Below are positions 1-7,929 of a stretch of DNA of 32,921 bases, piece by piece. The notes beneath the pieces are model-generated. The model had not been told where the DNA came from, did no database searches, and saw nothing but the letters and a program-made list of their open reading frames with translations. Numbering within the stretch: position 1 is the stretch's first letter; the number at the start of each line of letters is the position of its first letter. Made by a program: the position numbers and the translations under genes. The stretch is from Methanocella sp. PtaU1.Bin125 (GTDB taxonomy: Archaea; Halobacteriota; Methanocellia; Methanocellales; Methanocellaceae). The stretch lies in assembly GCA_002067315.1 (NCBI GenBank), contig MVRA01000091.1:1-32921 (forward strand), written 5' to 3'.

Positions 1-102
1 GCGCGCAGACGCGCGAAAGGTCTACTGACGATTGACCGTCACTGTTTTTCATCATTAACACCTGACCAAAACCCCCGGTCATCCGCCGACTCTCTGCGGC
101 CT
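1..102. repeat. Dispersed intergenic repeat, partial copy
   Basis: This stretch, cut by the window edge, aligns by eye with 12366-12455. Both start with a GCGCGCAG..CGCGC block, continue with AGGTCTA.TGA.GATT, then a T-rich stretch, then CCTGACCA.AA and GTCAT. The tail CCGACTCTCTGCGGCC also resembles 12572-12590, and CTCTCTGCGGCCTTT recurs in the hairpin arm near 9083. It is non-coding and looks like one member of a degenerate family scattered between genes. Confidence 0.55.
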
Positions 103-158
103 TTGACCGCGTCTTGTCCCATGAAAATAGTCTCTGTTTATGCATGCGCAGTAGTAAA

Positions 159-270
159 GCGCGCCAGGTTCGCCAAGTACCGCCAGGTTCGCCAAGGTTT
201 GATAAATGGGGATTCACGCTTGCCATAAAAGACGTGGCGAGCCTGGCGGTACTTGGCGAGCCTGGCGCGC
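159..270. repeat. Long inverted repeat (hairpin), 36-nt arms
   Basis: Arms at 159-194 and 235-270 are reverse complements at 34 of 36 positions and enclose a 40-nt loop. Both mismatches would be U:G pairs in a plus-strand RNA but A:C mismatches in a minus-strand RNA, so the hairpin is intact only if transcribed rightwards. Each arm holds two copies of CGCCAGGTTCGCCAAG at a 19-nt period. A minus-strand open frame across it (138-320) is a by-product of the repeat and is not called. Confidence 0.85.
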
Positions 271-456
271 TGTAACGCTGCGGATAGCCTAGACAAGGCC
301 CGATTTTCATCAGCCTTCACATGATAATACCCATTTTCATTAACGAGTGTTTAATAAATCGAAAATTTATGCTATTCAAGCCCTATTATAACAAAAATTA
401 TCAGTTACAGGAAAAAACATTTATAGTTTTGTCAGTCTGTGTTATTAAGAGAATAT

Positions 457-888
457 ATGAAAAACGAGAGGCGCATTAAGGTAGACTTTCCGAACGTCGA
501 CCTTACCACCGACGACATCTCCACCGAGTACATCAGGGCAGGCAAATCCATCATCGAGGAAGGCCGGATGAAGAGCCTGGACGATTTCCTCAACCGCCTG
601 GACGAGTATAACCATCTCCAGTACCGGCTCATGGACAAGACGAAGGCCCTGTGCAAGTCTATGGAGAATATGGTAGATAATGACTTCGTCGTAGTGAACG
701 GCCTCAGCTCATTCTTCGACGAGATCGACCGGATCACGGAACGGATGGACACGATGACATACTTCGTCCCCCGGGACGAGGTGCTGCAGGTCCTCGAGGA
801 CTACCTGTCGCTGCACCAGCGGCTGTTCAACAAGCCGATGTTCTTCGTCGAGTCCGGGTATGACAACATGCAGAAGTACGAGCTCTAA
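457..888 (+). CDS. Small acidic protein of unknown function
   Basis: I do not recognise this family. The product is about 143 residues, soluble, rich in charged residues and probably mostly helical. There is no signal peptide, membrane segment or metal motif. ATG at 457 is preferred over an in-frame GTG at 439: a TATA-like stretch near 419-426 would place transcription starting close to the ATG, fitting a leaderless message, and there is no clear Shine-Dalgarno. The stop codon overlaps by a few bases the stop of the convergent pilus operon, so the two units meet tail to tail. Codon choice is GC-rich like the neighbours, which supports a real gene. No function can be assigned from sequence alone. 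Confidence 0.7.
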   Translation: MKNERRIKVDFPNVDLTTDDISTEYIRAGKSIIEEGRMKSLDDFLNRLDEYNHLQYRLMDKTKALCKSMENMVDNDFVVVNGLSSFFDEIDRITERMDTMTYFVPRDEVLQVLEDYLSLHQRLFNKPMFFVESGYDNMQKYEL

Positions 889-1379
889 GTCCACGTTTTA
901 ACCGTCGATATACAGTAACGGGACGACCCGTCTGATAGCGACATGTCATACGCGCAGCCACAAACGCTCGCGTTGTCGTTTTCTCTTTTTACCAGTACGC
1001 CGGCGACACATTCGGTATCCGGCATCGTGCCGTCGTCCAGGTAATCGATTGCCAGCGACTCGTTGAACGAGAACGAATATGCGATGCCCCGGGCAAGCAG
1101 GCTTTTCTCGATGCCCGACACCGGCAGGCCGGCCATGGATCGAAAGTCCCGGGCAAGCGAGGCCTGCTGGTCCCACGGGCACCGGCCTGCCTCGCCTGCC
1201 GCCTGGGCGAAGGCCGCGTCCTGTACCCATATGACATTATCAAGGGTTTCCCGCGTGAGCGCCGGACCGTCTGCCGAATAAGACATATTTACCGAGTGCA
1301 GGCAGACAACCAGCGCTACGATGCACGCGCATGCCGCAAGGGCCGAAAGCAGGAGGATCTGGCCCCGGTCGTCCGTCAT
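885..1379 (-). CDS. Pilin-like membrane-anchored protein, last gene of pilus operon
   Basis: About 164 residues. The N-terminus TDDRGQ followed by a hydrophobic helix (residues 7-27) resembles the RGQ-type pseudopilins found beside TadA/TadC-like genes in other archaea. The RG before the hydrophobic stretch is a plausible prepilin-peptidase site, but this is inferred. The remainder is a small extracytoplasmic domain with several cysteines (CPW, a Cys near residue 125, CGC and one near the end) that could form disulphides. The ATG at 1379 lies one base after the stop of the preceding gene, so translation is probably coupled. It likely acts as a minor pilin of the machine encoded upstream. Confidence 0.7.
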   Translation of the reverse strand: MTDDRGQILLLSALAACACIVALVVCLHSVNMSYSADGPALTRETLDNVIWVQDAAFAQAAGEAGRCPWDQQASLARDFRSMAGLPVSGIEKSLLARGIAYSFSFNESLAIDYLDDGTMPDTECVAGVLVKRENDNASVCGCAYDMSLSDGSSRYCISTVKTWT

Positions 1380-1380
1380 T

Positions 1381-1824
1381 TCAGCCCGTCCAGAGAATCA
1401 GCCTGCAGTCCATCGCCTCGTGTGTATCCATGCGGAGCCCCAGGAACGGCCTCACATACATGACGGCACCGTCAGGCGGATAACTGCCCGCCATCCCGTA
1501 AGGCGTCATCAGGCAGCTCCTGACTCCCGCGGGCAATCTGTCGCGCATATCCGACACTATGGCAGGCGATAGCTCAACCCATGCAGCCGGCGTGGAAAGC
1601 GCCTGTGCAAGCCCGGGATGCCCGGGCCGGTTTTCCCTGTACTCGAGCACGTACAACAGGTCGCCGGACATTCTCTCCAGGTCATCGGGGTTCTCCCGGG
1701 CGCTGCCGGGTGACATACCGTCCAGGCAGGCCACGCACGACAGCATCAGGAGCCCGCCTATGATAGCCTCGATGATGTGCAGCGCGCCTTCCCGGTCATC
1801 GATCAGTCGCCGTCGTCCCCGCAT
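1381..1824 (-). CDS. Pilin-like membrane-anchored protein
   Basis: A product of 147 residues starting at ATG 1824, chosen because a strong GGAGG lies directly upstream; the open frame continues to 1995 but that extension overlaps the previous gene without a ribosome site. The N-terminus is positively charged (RGRRR), followed by DDREGALHIIEAIIGGLLML. The G followed by a hydrophobic helix with an early Glu resembles a type IV prepilin cleavage region. The rest is a soluble domain of no recognised family. It overlaps the upstream gene by 29 bases. The likely role is a minor pilin or pseudopilin. Confidence 0.7.
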   Translation of the reverse strand: MRGRRRLIDDREGALHIIEAIIGGLLMLSCVACLDGMSPGSARENPDDLERMSGDLLYVLEYRENRPGHPGLAQALSTPAAWVELSPAIVSDMRDRLPAGVRSCLMTPYGMAGSYPPDGAVMYVRPFLGLRMDTHEAMDCRLILWTG

Positions 1825-2353
1825 ATTTCCTCCACAGGTATATGACCAGCGTTCCGCCTTTCTCGTCGCCTTCGGCGTCCCTGATGGCGATGATCCGGGT
1901 GCACTTACAGACGTCCATCGTGCCGTTGTCGACGATGTACCCGGAAGCCACCCTGACCGACCCGTCGTTGGCCGAGACTTCAATCCTGACGCCATAGTAT
2001 TGCTCCGAGCCGTCCAGCCCCAGGTGCCGGAACAGCTCCGAGTCGTTGAAGAATCCCAGGGCGTATACCTTCTCCTCAGACAGTATGCACGGGCGGCCGT
2101 CGGACAGCCCGATCAGAGCGGCGCCCCTCGCCAGGGCCGGGCTCATGTGCCATCCCGGCGGCGACCCGGGGCTCGTGGCCAGCAGATCGCCCACTTCCTC
2201 CGCCATCGGCCGGAGCTCGATCGCGTAGCTCCATGTAAACGCGCCCGATACCGTACTGACGGCGTAGTACATGACGATGGCCAGCAGCACGATGAATATG
2301 CCATAGCCTGCCATGAAGTCGATCGTGAATGCCCCGCCAGCGTTGTCCCTCAT
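1796..2353 (-). CDS. Pilin-like membrane-anchored protein
   Basis: About 185 residues. A short N-terminus (RDNAGGAFTIDFMAGYGIF) leads into one hydrophobic helix at roughly residues 10-34, then a soluble domain containing an acidic loop and a CKC motif. The arrangement fits an archaeal pseudopilin anchored by its N-terminal helix. ATG at 2353 overlaps the stop of the preceding gene as ATGA, typical of coupled translation inside the operon. No catalytic motif is seen. Family identity beyond pilin-like is not claimed. Confidence 0.7.
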   Translation of the reverse strand: MRDNAGGAFTIDFMAGYGIFIVLLAIVMYYAVSTVSGAFTWSYAIELRPMAEEVGDLLATSPGSPPGWHMSPALARGAALIGLSDGRPCILSEEKVYALGFFNDSELFRHLGLDGSEQYYGVRIEVSANDGSVRVASGYIVDNGTMDVCKCTRIIAIRDAEGDEKGGTLVIYLWRKYAGTTATDR

Positions 2354-2799
2354 GCAATGGTCACCGTCCTTGAAAAAGCGTCATAGGCTATCGTGTGCAC
2401 GGGCGGCGAACTGGCGATGAACCCCGCTATCTTCACGTCGTTAGCCCGAAATACGACCGGGGCATGATACAGGCGCCCGGAAACGCTGACGCAGACCTCA
2501 TGCCCGTCGGGCGACGGATATGCCAGGTACGGCATGCCGCATATCTCCCCCGGCAGATCGATTTCGCATGTGCCCGTTATGTCTCCCGGGCCCACGATTT
2601 CGCAGGATGACGCGCTAATAGCCGAGGCGACCCGGTAAGCGGCGATAGCCGTGGCATCGGCCTCCGTGGTAGACAGGAACGAGCTCATCGCGGCCGTCAG
2701 CGCCAGGAAAATGACGACGGAAACCCCGGCAAACATGAGGTACTCCACGGTGGTGGCAATCCCTTCGTCATGATCCGGGCCTGACCTGCACTGTGGCAC
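2350..2799 (-). CDS. Type IV pilin-like protein
   Basis: About 149 residues if it starts at GTG 2799; another GTG at 2823 is possible but has a GGAG directly abutting it with no spacing. Within the first 30 residues is DHDEGIATTVEYLMFAGV followed by a hydrophobic helix: charged n-region, Gly, then hydrophobic segment with an early Glu, the layout of class III (prepilin) signal peptides. The C-terminal domain is beta-rich with four cysteines. It overlaps the stop of the preceding pilin-like gene. It is probably an exported pilus subunit processed by a prepilin peptidase encoded elsewhere. Confidence 0.7.
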   Translation of the reverse strand: MPQCRSGPDHDEGIATTVEYLMFAGVSVVIFLALTAAMSSFLSTTEADATAIAAYRVASAISASSCEIVGPGDITGTCEIDLPGEICGMPYLAYPSPDGHEVCVSVSGRLYHAPVVFRANDVKIAGFIASSPPVHTIAYDAFSRTVTIA

Positions 2800-3514
2800 T
2801 GGTGACGTGGATATCGGTAACACCTCCTGCAGATGCCACTACCGTGTTGCCGCCAATCGTTACCGTGAAACCGGCGTTTTCCAGTAACGTGGCCCAGCCC
2901 TCCGGGTCCCTTGTCGAAATGGAGATGACGGCGTCGGAAGGCACCGGCACGCTACGGCTCTCCGTCCGTTGTGACGCCACTCTGATTTGCAGGACGGCGT
3001 GGGGGCCCGGGGTGATCGAGCCCGTGTCTGCCGTTATACCTACGAGGCAGACGTACAGCTCTTTTCGCCCATCGTGGCTGGCGAAAAATATCGACGGCTT
3101 TCGCACCATATCGACGATTCCGCTATCGTTGCTGACAACCGCGCCTCCCTCGAACGACACTGACCGGAAGGGCGACTGCAGCCGGAGGCTGCCGACGCGT
3201 ATGGCGGGCATCTCTTCCTCGCCAAGCTTCACGCCGATCCGGGCAATATCGTCCCGCATGTCCATAGCGAGAAGCTCATAGCCGGGAGGCAGCTGAAGCT
3301 CATATGCCACGTAGCATGTATTGTTCGCGCGTGCCGTTTCGACAGCGATGGCCGCGAAAGAGCTGATCGATGCCTTCGCCTCCGAATAGCCTATCCGCTC
3401 CGCGGAAGAGTAAATCGCCCCGGCGGCGCCGGTGGTGACACAGATCACCGCGATGGCCACCATACCGATGATGATCGCATAGCCTAGCAACTCTGAAACG
3501 CCGCTGTCATTCAA
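2768..3514 (-). CDS. Type IV pilin-like protein with VSELLGY N-terminus
   Basis: About 248 residues beginning at TTG 3514, which overlaps the stop of the preceding gene (TTGA). The N-terminus NDSGVSELLGYAIIIGM is the classic archaeal pilin pattern: short polar leader ending in Gly, then V-S-E, then a hydrophobic helix of about 20 residues. A beta-rich extracellular domain follows. Proteins with a (R/S)GVSE(V/L)xGxxxx start commonly accompany TadBC-like pairs in archaea. Being the largest pilin-like product in the operon, it could be the major subunit or a tip-associated protein; sequence does not decide. Confidence 0.75.
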   Translation of the reverse strand: MNDSGVSELLGYAIIIGMVAIAVICVTTGAAGAIYSSAERIGYSEAKASISSFAAIAVETARANNTCYVAYELQLPPGYELLAMDMRDDIARIGVKLGEEEMPAIRVGSLRLQSPFRSVSFEGGAVVSNDSGIVDMVRKPSIFFASHDGRKELYVCLVGITADTGSITPGPHAVLQIRVASQRTESRSVPVPSDAVISISTRDPEGWATLLENAGFTVTIGGNTVVASAGGVTDIHVTSATVQVRPGS

Positions 3515-4395
3515 AGCCCGATCGCCCCCATCAGGTTAACGCCCGGGAACACGATCAGCGCAAAGACGAGGAAGGCCGCCGTCGTCAGGACCGCCGCGTC
3601 CTTCATCCCTCCGAAGATAGAGTTGTCCCGCATGGCGCCGATCGTCAGTCCCGTGCAGACAGTGACGGATAACGAGAGCGCATAGTATGGCATGGCATAA
3701 TCGACGGGATTTTCCGGCGTGACCGCCCCGCCGGCCGCGAGCGCCCCGAGCTGACGGGAGACCGGGACGAACGACGAGATGCACAGCGAAACGACGATCA
3801 GGAACACGGCGGCTGTGAGGTACATGACTGTTATCGCCGGGGAGATACCCGCCCTTCTCTCCGCTTCCAGTGAACGGGACAGCCGGCCTTCCGCCGCGAC
3901 CATCTTCAGCACGCTCTCCGCGTCGGGGCTCGACGTCAGAGCCTCGTTGATGATAGTGACGGACCTGGTCACGTAGGCATTTTTAACCCTTCCGGCCATG
4001 GCCCGGAGCGACGATGCCAGGTCGAATCCCTCGTCCTCGATCTCCGACAGCACCCGCCGGACCTCGTCGGACATGGCCCCGTAATGTCCTGCTGCCGCCC
4101 GCTTCAGCGCCTTCGGCATCGAGCCGCTGGCCCGGACGTATTCCGACAGATCGTAGAACAGCTCGGGCGCCCTCCCGTTGATCTCGCTGTCGTAGGACGC
4201 CATCAGGCTATAGGCGACGGCAGCGGGTGCCAGCAGGGTCATCAAAAAGACGTATACAGCCACATAAAACGGCTGTAGCAGCATGGTTACCCCTCCCAGA
4301 CATGCCCCGGCCAGGACGGCGGCGGTCACGATGCCGGGCATTCCTGCGGCCTTAATCGTCGCCCTGAGGCCGTCTGTCTCGCCGAAAGCGATCAC
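3511..4395 (-). CDS. Type II secretion/Tad-like platform membrane protein (GspF family)
   Basis: About 294 residues with five or so membrane segments: a pair near residues 18-65, then a soluble helical domain containing DLSEYVRASGSMPKALKRAA, then two or three C-terminal helices. This is the T2SSF/TadC layout, in which the cytoplasmic helical domain contacts the assembly ATPase. The GTG start at 4395 overlaps the upstream stop (GTGA) and has GGAGG upstream. It pairs with the adjacent second platform protein, as in archaeal pilus systems that use two consecutive GspF-like proteins. Confidence 0.85.
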   Translation of the reverse strand: MIAFGETDGLRATIKAAGMPGIVTAAVLAGACLGGVTMLLQPFYVAVYVFLMTLLAPAAVAYSLMASYDSEINGRAPELFYDLSEYVRASGSMPKALKRAAAGHYGAMSDEVRRVLSEIEDEGFDLASSLRAMAGRVKNAYVTRSVTIINEALTSSPDAESVLKMVAAEGRLSRSLEAERRAGISPAITVMYLTAAVFLIVVSLCISSFVPVSRQLGALAAGGAVTPENPVDYAMPYYALSLSVTVCTGLTIGAMRDNSIFGGMKDAAVLTTAAFLVFALIVFPGVNLMGAIGL

Positions 4396-5264
4396 GGGCC
4401 CGCCTCCGGAAACGCGGCCTGCAGGTACCTGACGGCGACGAAGCTGCCCAGCGGCACGACGATCAGCGCGTCGATCCAGACCAGCGCGTCGCCGGCCAGC
4501 ATCCCCGCCATGCTGAACACGAGGTTGATGATCGCGATAAAGATGGCCGCGATGCCGATCACCGACAGGTAGATCGACGACATGCCCTGCACCTTCTCGT
4601 TATATCTCCGGACCTCGAGCGCCTTTTTCGCCGCCAGCGACTCGTACTTGCCCTGCAGGTAGTCCCGCAGGCGGCCGCCGCTGTTATAGATGGCGGCGAT
4701 CCCGATCAGCAGCTCCTGCCAGAGGGCTGACGGCGAGGACGCCTGGGCCATCCGCAGCGCCGAGATCACGTCCATGCCGTCCTCCTCGATCAGCGAAAGC
4801 GCATACGCGGCCTCCAGCGCGATGTCCTGCCCGTAGACGCTGCCGAGGTTGGAGAGGTTGCGGAGCATCCGTTTCAGGGGCACGTTATATCCGGCCATGG
4901 CCAGCATCAGCCCGACGGCATGGATAGCGTTCGCGTCAATGAGGGCAGCGCGGTAGCTCTTCAGCGACGACACATAATAAAGCCTGCCGTAAAAGACGAT
5001 GATGGCTGCCGCGATGCCTGCCGCAGGGGGACAGGCCGCTTCCGGGACCGACGTCATCTTCCCGAGAGCGAGCAGCCAGACGCCGACAACTGTCATGACA
5101 ACAACGAAACCGGCTACCGCAAGCAGTATAGAGCGATAAACGTAGTCGGCATAGTCCCGGTCCGGCCGGCACTGCCCGTACCAGACGGCAAAGCCGCCTG
5201 CCAGTCCGGAACTTGCCACATGCCTGGCCAGTGACTTAACCGCTGTCATCTCAGGGAATCGCAT
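4392..5264 (-). CDS. Type II secretion/Tad-like platform membrane protein (GspF family, first copy)
   Basis: About 290 residues. Hydrophobic helices lie near residues 45-70 and 80-95, followed by a cytoplasmic helical domain (GLMLAMAGYNVPLKRMLRNL, then EEDGMDVISALRMA) and two C-terminal membrane helices. This matches the TadB/GspF family, the inner-membrane platform onto which pilins are assembled. ATG 5264 overlaps the end of the ATPase gene by 14 bases and has a strong GGAGG. Together with the next gene it would form the membrane base of the pilus machine. Confidence 0.85.
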   Translation of the reverse strand: MRFPEMTAVKSLARHVASSGLAGGFAVWYGQCRPDRDYADYVYRSILLAVAGFVVVMTVVGVWLLALGKMTSVPEAACPPAAGIAAAIIVFYGRLYYVSSLKSYRAALIDANAIHAVGLMLAMAGYNVPLKRMLRNLSNLGSVYGQDIALEAAYALSLIEEDGMDVISALRMAQASSPSALWQELLIGIAAIYNSGGRLRDYLQGKYESLAAKKALEVRRYNEKVQGMSSIYLSVIGIAAIFIAIINLVFSMAGMLAGDALVWIDALIVVPLGSFVAVRYLQAAFPEAGP

Positions 5265-6921
5265 CGGCCGGCCGCCTCCTTACCTTTTTCATCAGCTCTG
5301 TACGGTTACGGTAAAAGCCTTCGATGATGCTGCGTACTTCGGCCTCGCCGCAGACCATGTGACCGGCCAGCCACCGCAACACTGCGGTACGGTCAGTCAT
5401 CTCCGCGATCAGGCGGCTTTCGCTCCAGCCCCGGTCCTCCATGATCTTCTCGATAACCGACGACTGCACGGGTCTCATGAGTATCGCGTCGCACGCCGGG
5501 TCCCACTCGAAGAGCGGGTTGATCTTCACCCGGCCGTTTTCAACGCCAGTGACTTCGCAGATGGACCTGCATCGCCTCACCTTCACTTCCTCTGTGCCCG
5601 ACAGTACCGTCACCATCGAGAGGCTGATACACAGGGACATGCCGGCGGCTATATGCGGCGATATGTTGAACGGCTCGTCGGTGATGCGGTTAAAAAAGCT
5701 GGCAGGGCTGTCTGCATGGAACGTCATGATCACCGTGTGGCCGGAGTTGATGCCGTGGATGGCCGCCCGGGCGCCCTCCGGCGTGCGGACTTCTCCCACG
5801 ATCACGTACTCGGGCCGCTGCCGGAACGCAGCCACGAGCAGGTCGAACTCGGTGATGGGCGCGTCGCCCGACTCCCGCACGACGAGCGGCGTCCAGTTCA
5901 GGCTGGACAGGCGCACTTCCCGCGTGTCCTCGATGGTCACCACCTTGTTCTTCTCCACGATGAAGCCGGAAACGGCGTTCAACGCCGCGGTCTTGCCGGA
6001 CGCGGTGCCGCCGATGAACGACATGCTGCAGCGGTTCTCCATCGCCAGCCAGAGGAACGCCAGCGCCTCCGGGGAGAACGTGCCGTGCCGCAGCAGCTCG
6101 GCCGCCCCTTTGGCTCGGTTGGCCAGCCTGATCGAGAACGTCGTGCCGTTCGAGCTGACCTCCCGATACAGGGTAACGTTCAGCCGGGAGCCGTCGGGCA
6201 GCGCCACGTCCTGGATCGGGTTGGCCGCACTGACCGACTTGCCGCCTTTCTGCACCAGGTACATGACGAAGTCGTCCAGCTCTTCCTCGCTCTCGAACCG
6301 GATGCCGGTCGGCACCGACTCGAAGCCGGGCAGGTACGCGTATACCGGCATATGATAGCCGTTGCAGCTGATGTCCTCGACGTTCGGGTCCAGGAGCAGG
6401 CCATGGATTTTTTTGTAGCCCCGGAAATCCCGCTCCAGGAAATACGCCATCTTCTCCCGCGCCTCCACGGCGATGCCCCGCTCGCCGCAAAGCCGCTCGA
6501 ACTGCCGGGTGATCCGCTCCCTGCCGCCGACTTTACGCATCTCTTCCAGGGCGGAGCGTGTTTTCTTATGTAGCTCGGTCACGATGGCATCGTACTGTCT
6601 CCGTTCGGCGACGGACAGCTGTGGCTCGATCAGCTCATACCTGTAATGTCCCGCCTCATTATCCCGCAGCACCTGCGCCGAGCACCAGCGGTTGATCCGG
6701 TAGCTTTTGACCACTCCCGGGCTGCTGCGCACACTGGTATCGACCTCGGCGGCGTCTGCTACGTCGGCGATTTCTCCGCTTTCCTCCACGGGCTCGTCGT
6801 CAATTTTTAGCAGTGTGTGTCTATCTAATGCCGGGCCGGCGGCCGCGGCCCTCTTGAGGGTCTTCGACGTCCGGCTTTCCTCGTCCACGGCCAGCAGCGT
6901 CTCCATTGACAGGCTATTCAT
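5251..6921 (-). CDS. Pilus assembly/secretion ATPase (GspE/TadA/PilT superfamily)
   Basis: About 556 residues. An acidic N-terminal linker is followed by a domain ending in LLLDPNVEDISCNGYHMPVY, the typical N2 region, and then the ATPase core. The Walker A motif GGTASGKT sits near residue 305, the Asp box VVTIEDTREVRL follows, and the Walker B-like stretch YVIVGEVRTPEGA lies near residue 375, with a His-box type GHTVIMTFHADS after it. It is the hexameric motor that powers pilin insertion. ATG 6921 has AGGTG five bases upstream. It leads an operon of eight tightly packed genes. No archaellum genes (flaH, flaI neighbours) are seen, favouring a pilus/secretion role over swimming. Confidence 0.9.
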   Translation of the reverse strand: MNSLSMETLLAVDEESRTSKTLKRAAAAGPALDRHTLLKIDDEPVEESGEIADVADAAEVDTSVRSSPGVVKSYRINRWCSAQVLRDNEAGHYRYELIEPQLSVAERRQYDAIVTELHKKTRSALEEMRKVGGRERITRQFERLCGERGIAVEAREKMAYFLERDFRGYKKIHGLLLDPNVEDISCNGYHMPVYAYLPGFESVPTGIRFESEEELDDFVMYLVQKGGKSVSAANPIQDVALPDGSRLNVTLYREVSSNGTTFSIRLANRAKGAAELLRHGTFSPEALAFLWLAMENRCSMSFIGGTASGKTAALNAVSGFIVEKNKVVTIEDTREVRLSSLNWTPLVVRESGDAPITEFDLLVAAFRQRPEYVIVGEVRTPEGARAAIHGINSGHTVIMTFHADSPASFFNRITDEPFNISPHIAAGMSLCISLSMVTVLSGTEEVKVRRCRSICEVTGVENGRVKINPLFEWDPACDAILMRPVQSSVIEKIMEDRGWSESRLIAEMTDRTAVLRWLAGHMVCGEAEVRSIIEGFYRNRTELMKKVRRRPADAIP

Positions 6922-7018
6922 ACGGGCACCTTACTTATTTGCATCAATAAGAAAATAATAAAGCGATATGTTATTTATAGTTTGCTGTAAAATAGCTTGA
7001 TTACCGGTGATTATTGGT
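6922..7018. promoter_or_regulatory. Divergent promoter region between pilus operon and unknown gene
   Basis: This short AT-rich gap serves two divergent genes. On the minus strand a CTTTATTATTTT stretch lies about 30-45 bases before the ATPase start. On the plus strand TTATTTATAG at 6971-6980 is a good TATA candidate for the gene at 7019. GGTGAT at 7006-7011 is a Shine-Dalgarno match seven bases before ATG 7019. Confidence 0.5.
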
Positions 7019-7552
7019 ATGAGCACATCAGGAGTTGACATCGGCAACAGCCGCCCGGGCACGGAAATTCCCGGTTTGAGAGCCATCTATTTCTCTGAGG
7101 GGGAAGATAGTCGCACAGTGCCGGATGAAGTAACGCAGGCAGTCCGTATGTGCCGGGCATTGAACGCTGACGTCATTGCTCTCGAGTCGAGTGATCGCAC
7201 GGTCGTCGCTGCCGTTAACGGCTACGACGATACTTATGCAGCGGCAGTCTACGGCCCTGGCGTTGCGCTGCCCGCGATTGCCCGGGGCCTGCAGGGACGG
7301 CTCTACGGCCACCCAATGCCTGATATCCGACCTGACATATTGCCTGCTGCGATCGTGCGTAAGGCCATTCGCCGGTGGGAGCGCAGGATCGCATTGATCT
7401 TCGGAGAGCCGTACGCAGCCGGACTCGTCGCGGCCGTGTCCCCGGCGAAATCGCCGGAAGCGGTGACGATAGAGGATCTTGAAACTATACGCAGAAAGCT
7501 GTCGGCGGCGCTGGGAGACTGTATTGATCTACCCGCAGCAGAGACCTGCTGA
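7019..7552 (+). CDS. Protein of unknown function
   Basis: I do not recognise this family. The product is about 177 residues from ATG 7019, chosen because GGTGAT precedes it at good spacing; an in-frame GTG at 7007 would add VIIG, a possible first beta strand, and cannot be excluded. The sequence alternates beta-like segments (DVIALESS, TVVAAVNG) with helices, includes a basic helix KAIRRWERRIALIF, and ends in a helical tail with Cys. There are no membrane helices and no metal motif. It is monocistronic and divergent from the pilus operon, so a role in that system is possible but unsupported. Confidence 0.65.
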   Translation: MSTSGVDIGNSRPGTEIPGLRAIYFSEGEDSRTVPDEVTQAVRMCRALNADVIALESSDRTVVAAVNGYDDTYAAAVYGPGVALPAIARGLQGRLYGHPMPDIRPDILPAAIVRKAIRRWERRIALIFGEPYAAGLVAAVSPAKSPEAVTIEDLETIRRKLSAALGDCIDLPAAETC

Positions 7553-7577
7553 TTATATATTCCTGCAGCGCTCAACC

Positions 7578-7631
7578 TCCGCCACATCCGGCACATGGCG
7601 GTGACTCCGGGCAGTCTGTCATTGTGCCGGA
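7578..7631 (+). other. Inverted repeats downstream of unknown gene
   Basis: TCCGGCACA at 7587-7595 pairs perfectly with TGTGCCGGA at 7623-7631. The smaller alternative CCGCCA/TGGCGG overlaps the left arm, so the two helices are mutually exclusive. It lies just after the stop at 7552 and may be a 3'-end structure, though no T-tract follows. Confidence 0.4.
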
Positions 7632-7761
7632 GACTGTCGGTCTATGACTTTCGGGCAGATGATATTACCAGTGCCTTGCCATCGAATTTAGAAAATCAAT
7701 GTTGCCATTTGCCCGTTTTACGGGAAAGTTGATAAATCAGTCCGGCTTATAAAGGACAGGA

Positions 7762-7889
7762 GCGCCAGGCATCGTAGTAAGCCGATTCAATCGCTAGGCT
7801 GGCGCCGCACGGCTGGCCCCGGGCGGATTCCCCTCGGCTCGGACCTCCCGTGCGCTTTAGCGATCGGCCCGCGCATGATAAAACTTATC
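7762..7889 (+). ncRNA. Candidate structured RNA or mptA leader
   Basis: A TATA-like TTATAAA near 7747-7753 would start a plus-strand transcript around 7775-7780. Downstream, three nested helices are visible: 7790-7796 with 7858-7864 (7 bp), 7806-7812 with 7848-7854 (7 bp), and 7819-7824 with 7837-7842 (6 bp, one G:U). An extra 7-bp pairing, 7762-7768 with 7799-7805, would interleave with the outer helix as a pseudoknot or a switch, but only if transcription starts further upstream than this TATA predicts. A small GATAA/TTATC hairpin at 7877-7889 follows. It does not match tRNA, 5S, SRP or RNase P RNA as I know them. It may be a leader of mptA or an independent RNA. Confidence 0.4.
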
Positions 7890-7929
7890 TTGCTTTAAGA
7901 CCTTATACACACAATCCCTGGTGAATCGC

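Noticed and set aside
138-320. Short minus-strand open frame across the first hairpin
   Set aside because: It is formed by the inverted repeat itself, with no ribosome site and no protein-like composition.
5359-6573. Antisense frame in the pilus ATPase gene
   Set aside because: It lies wholly within a convincing ATPase gene and has no motifs or ribosome site.
7790-7864. Known RNA such as SRP RNA, RNase P RNA or 5S rRNA
   Set aside because: None of the conserved sequence blocks of these RNAs is present and the segment is too short for the first two.
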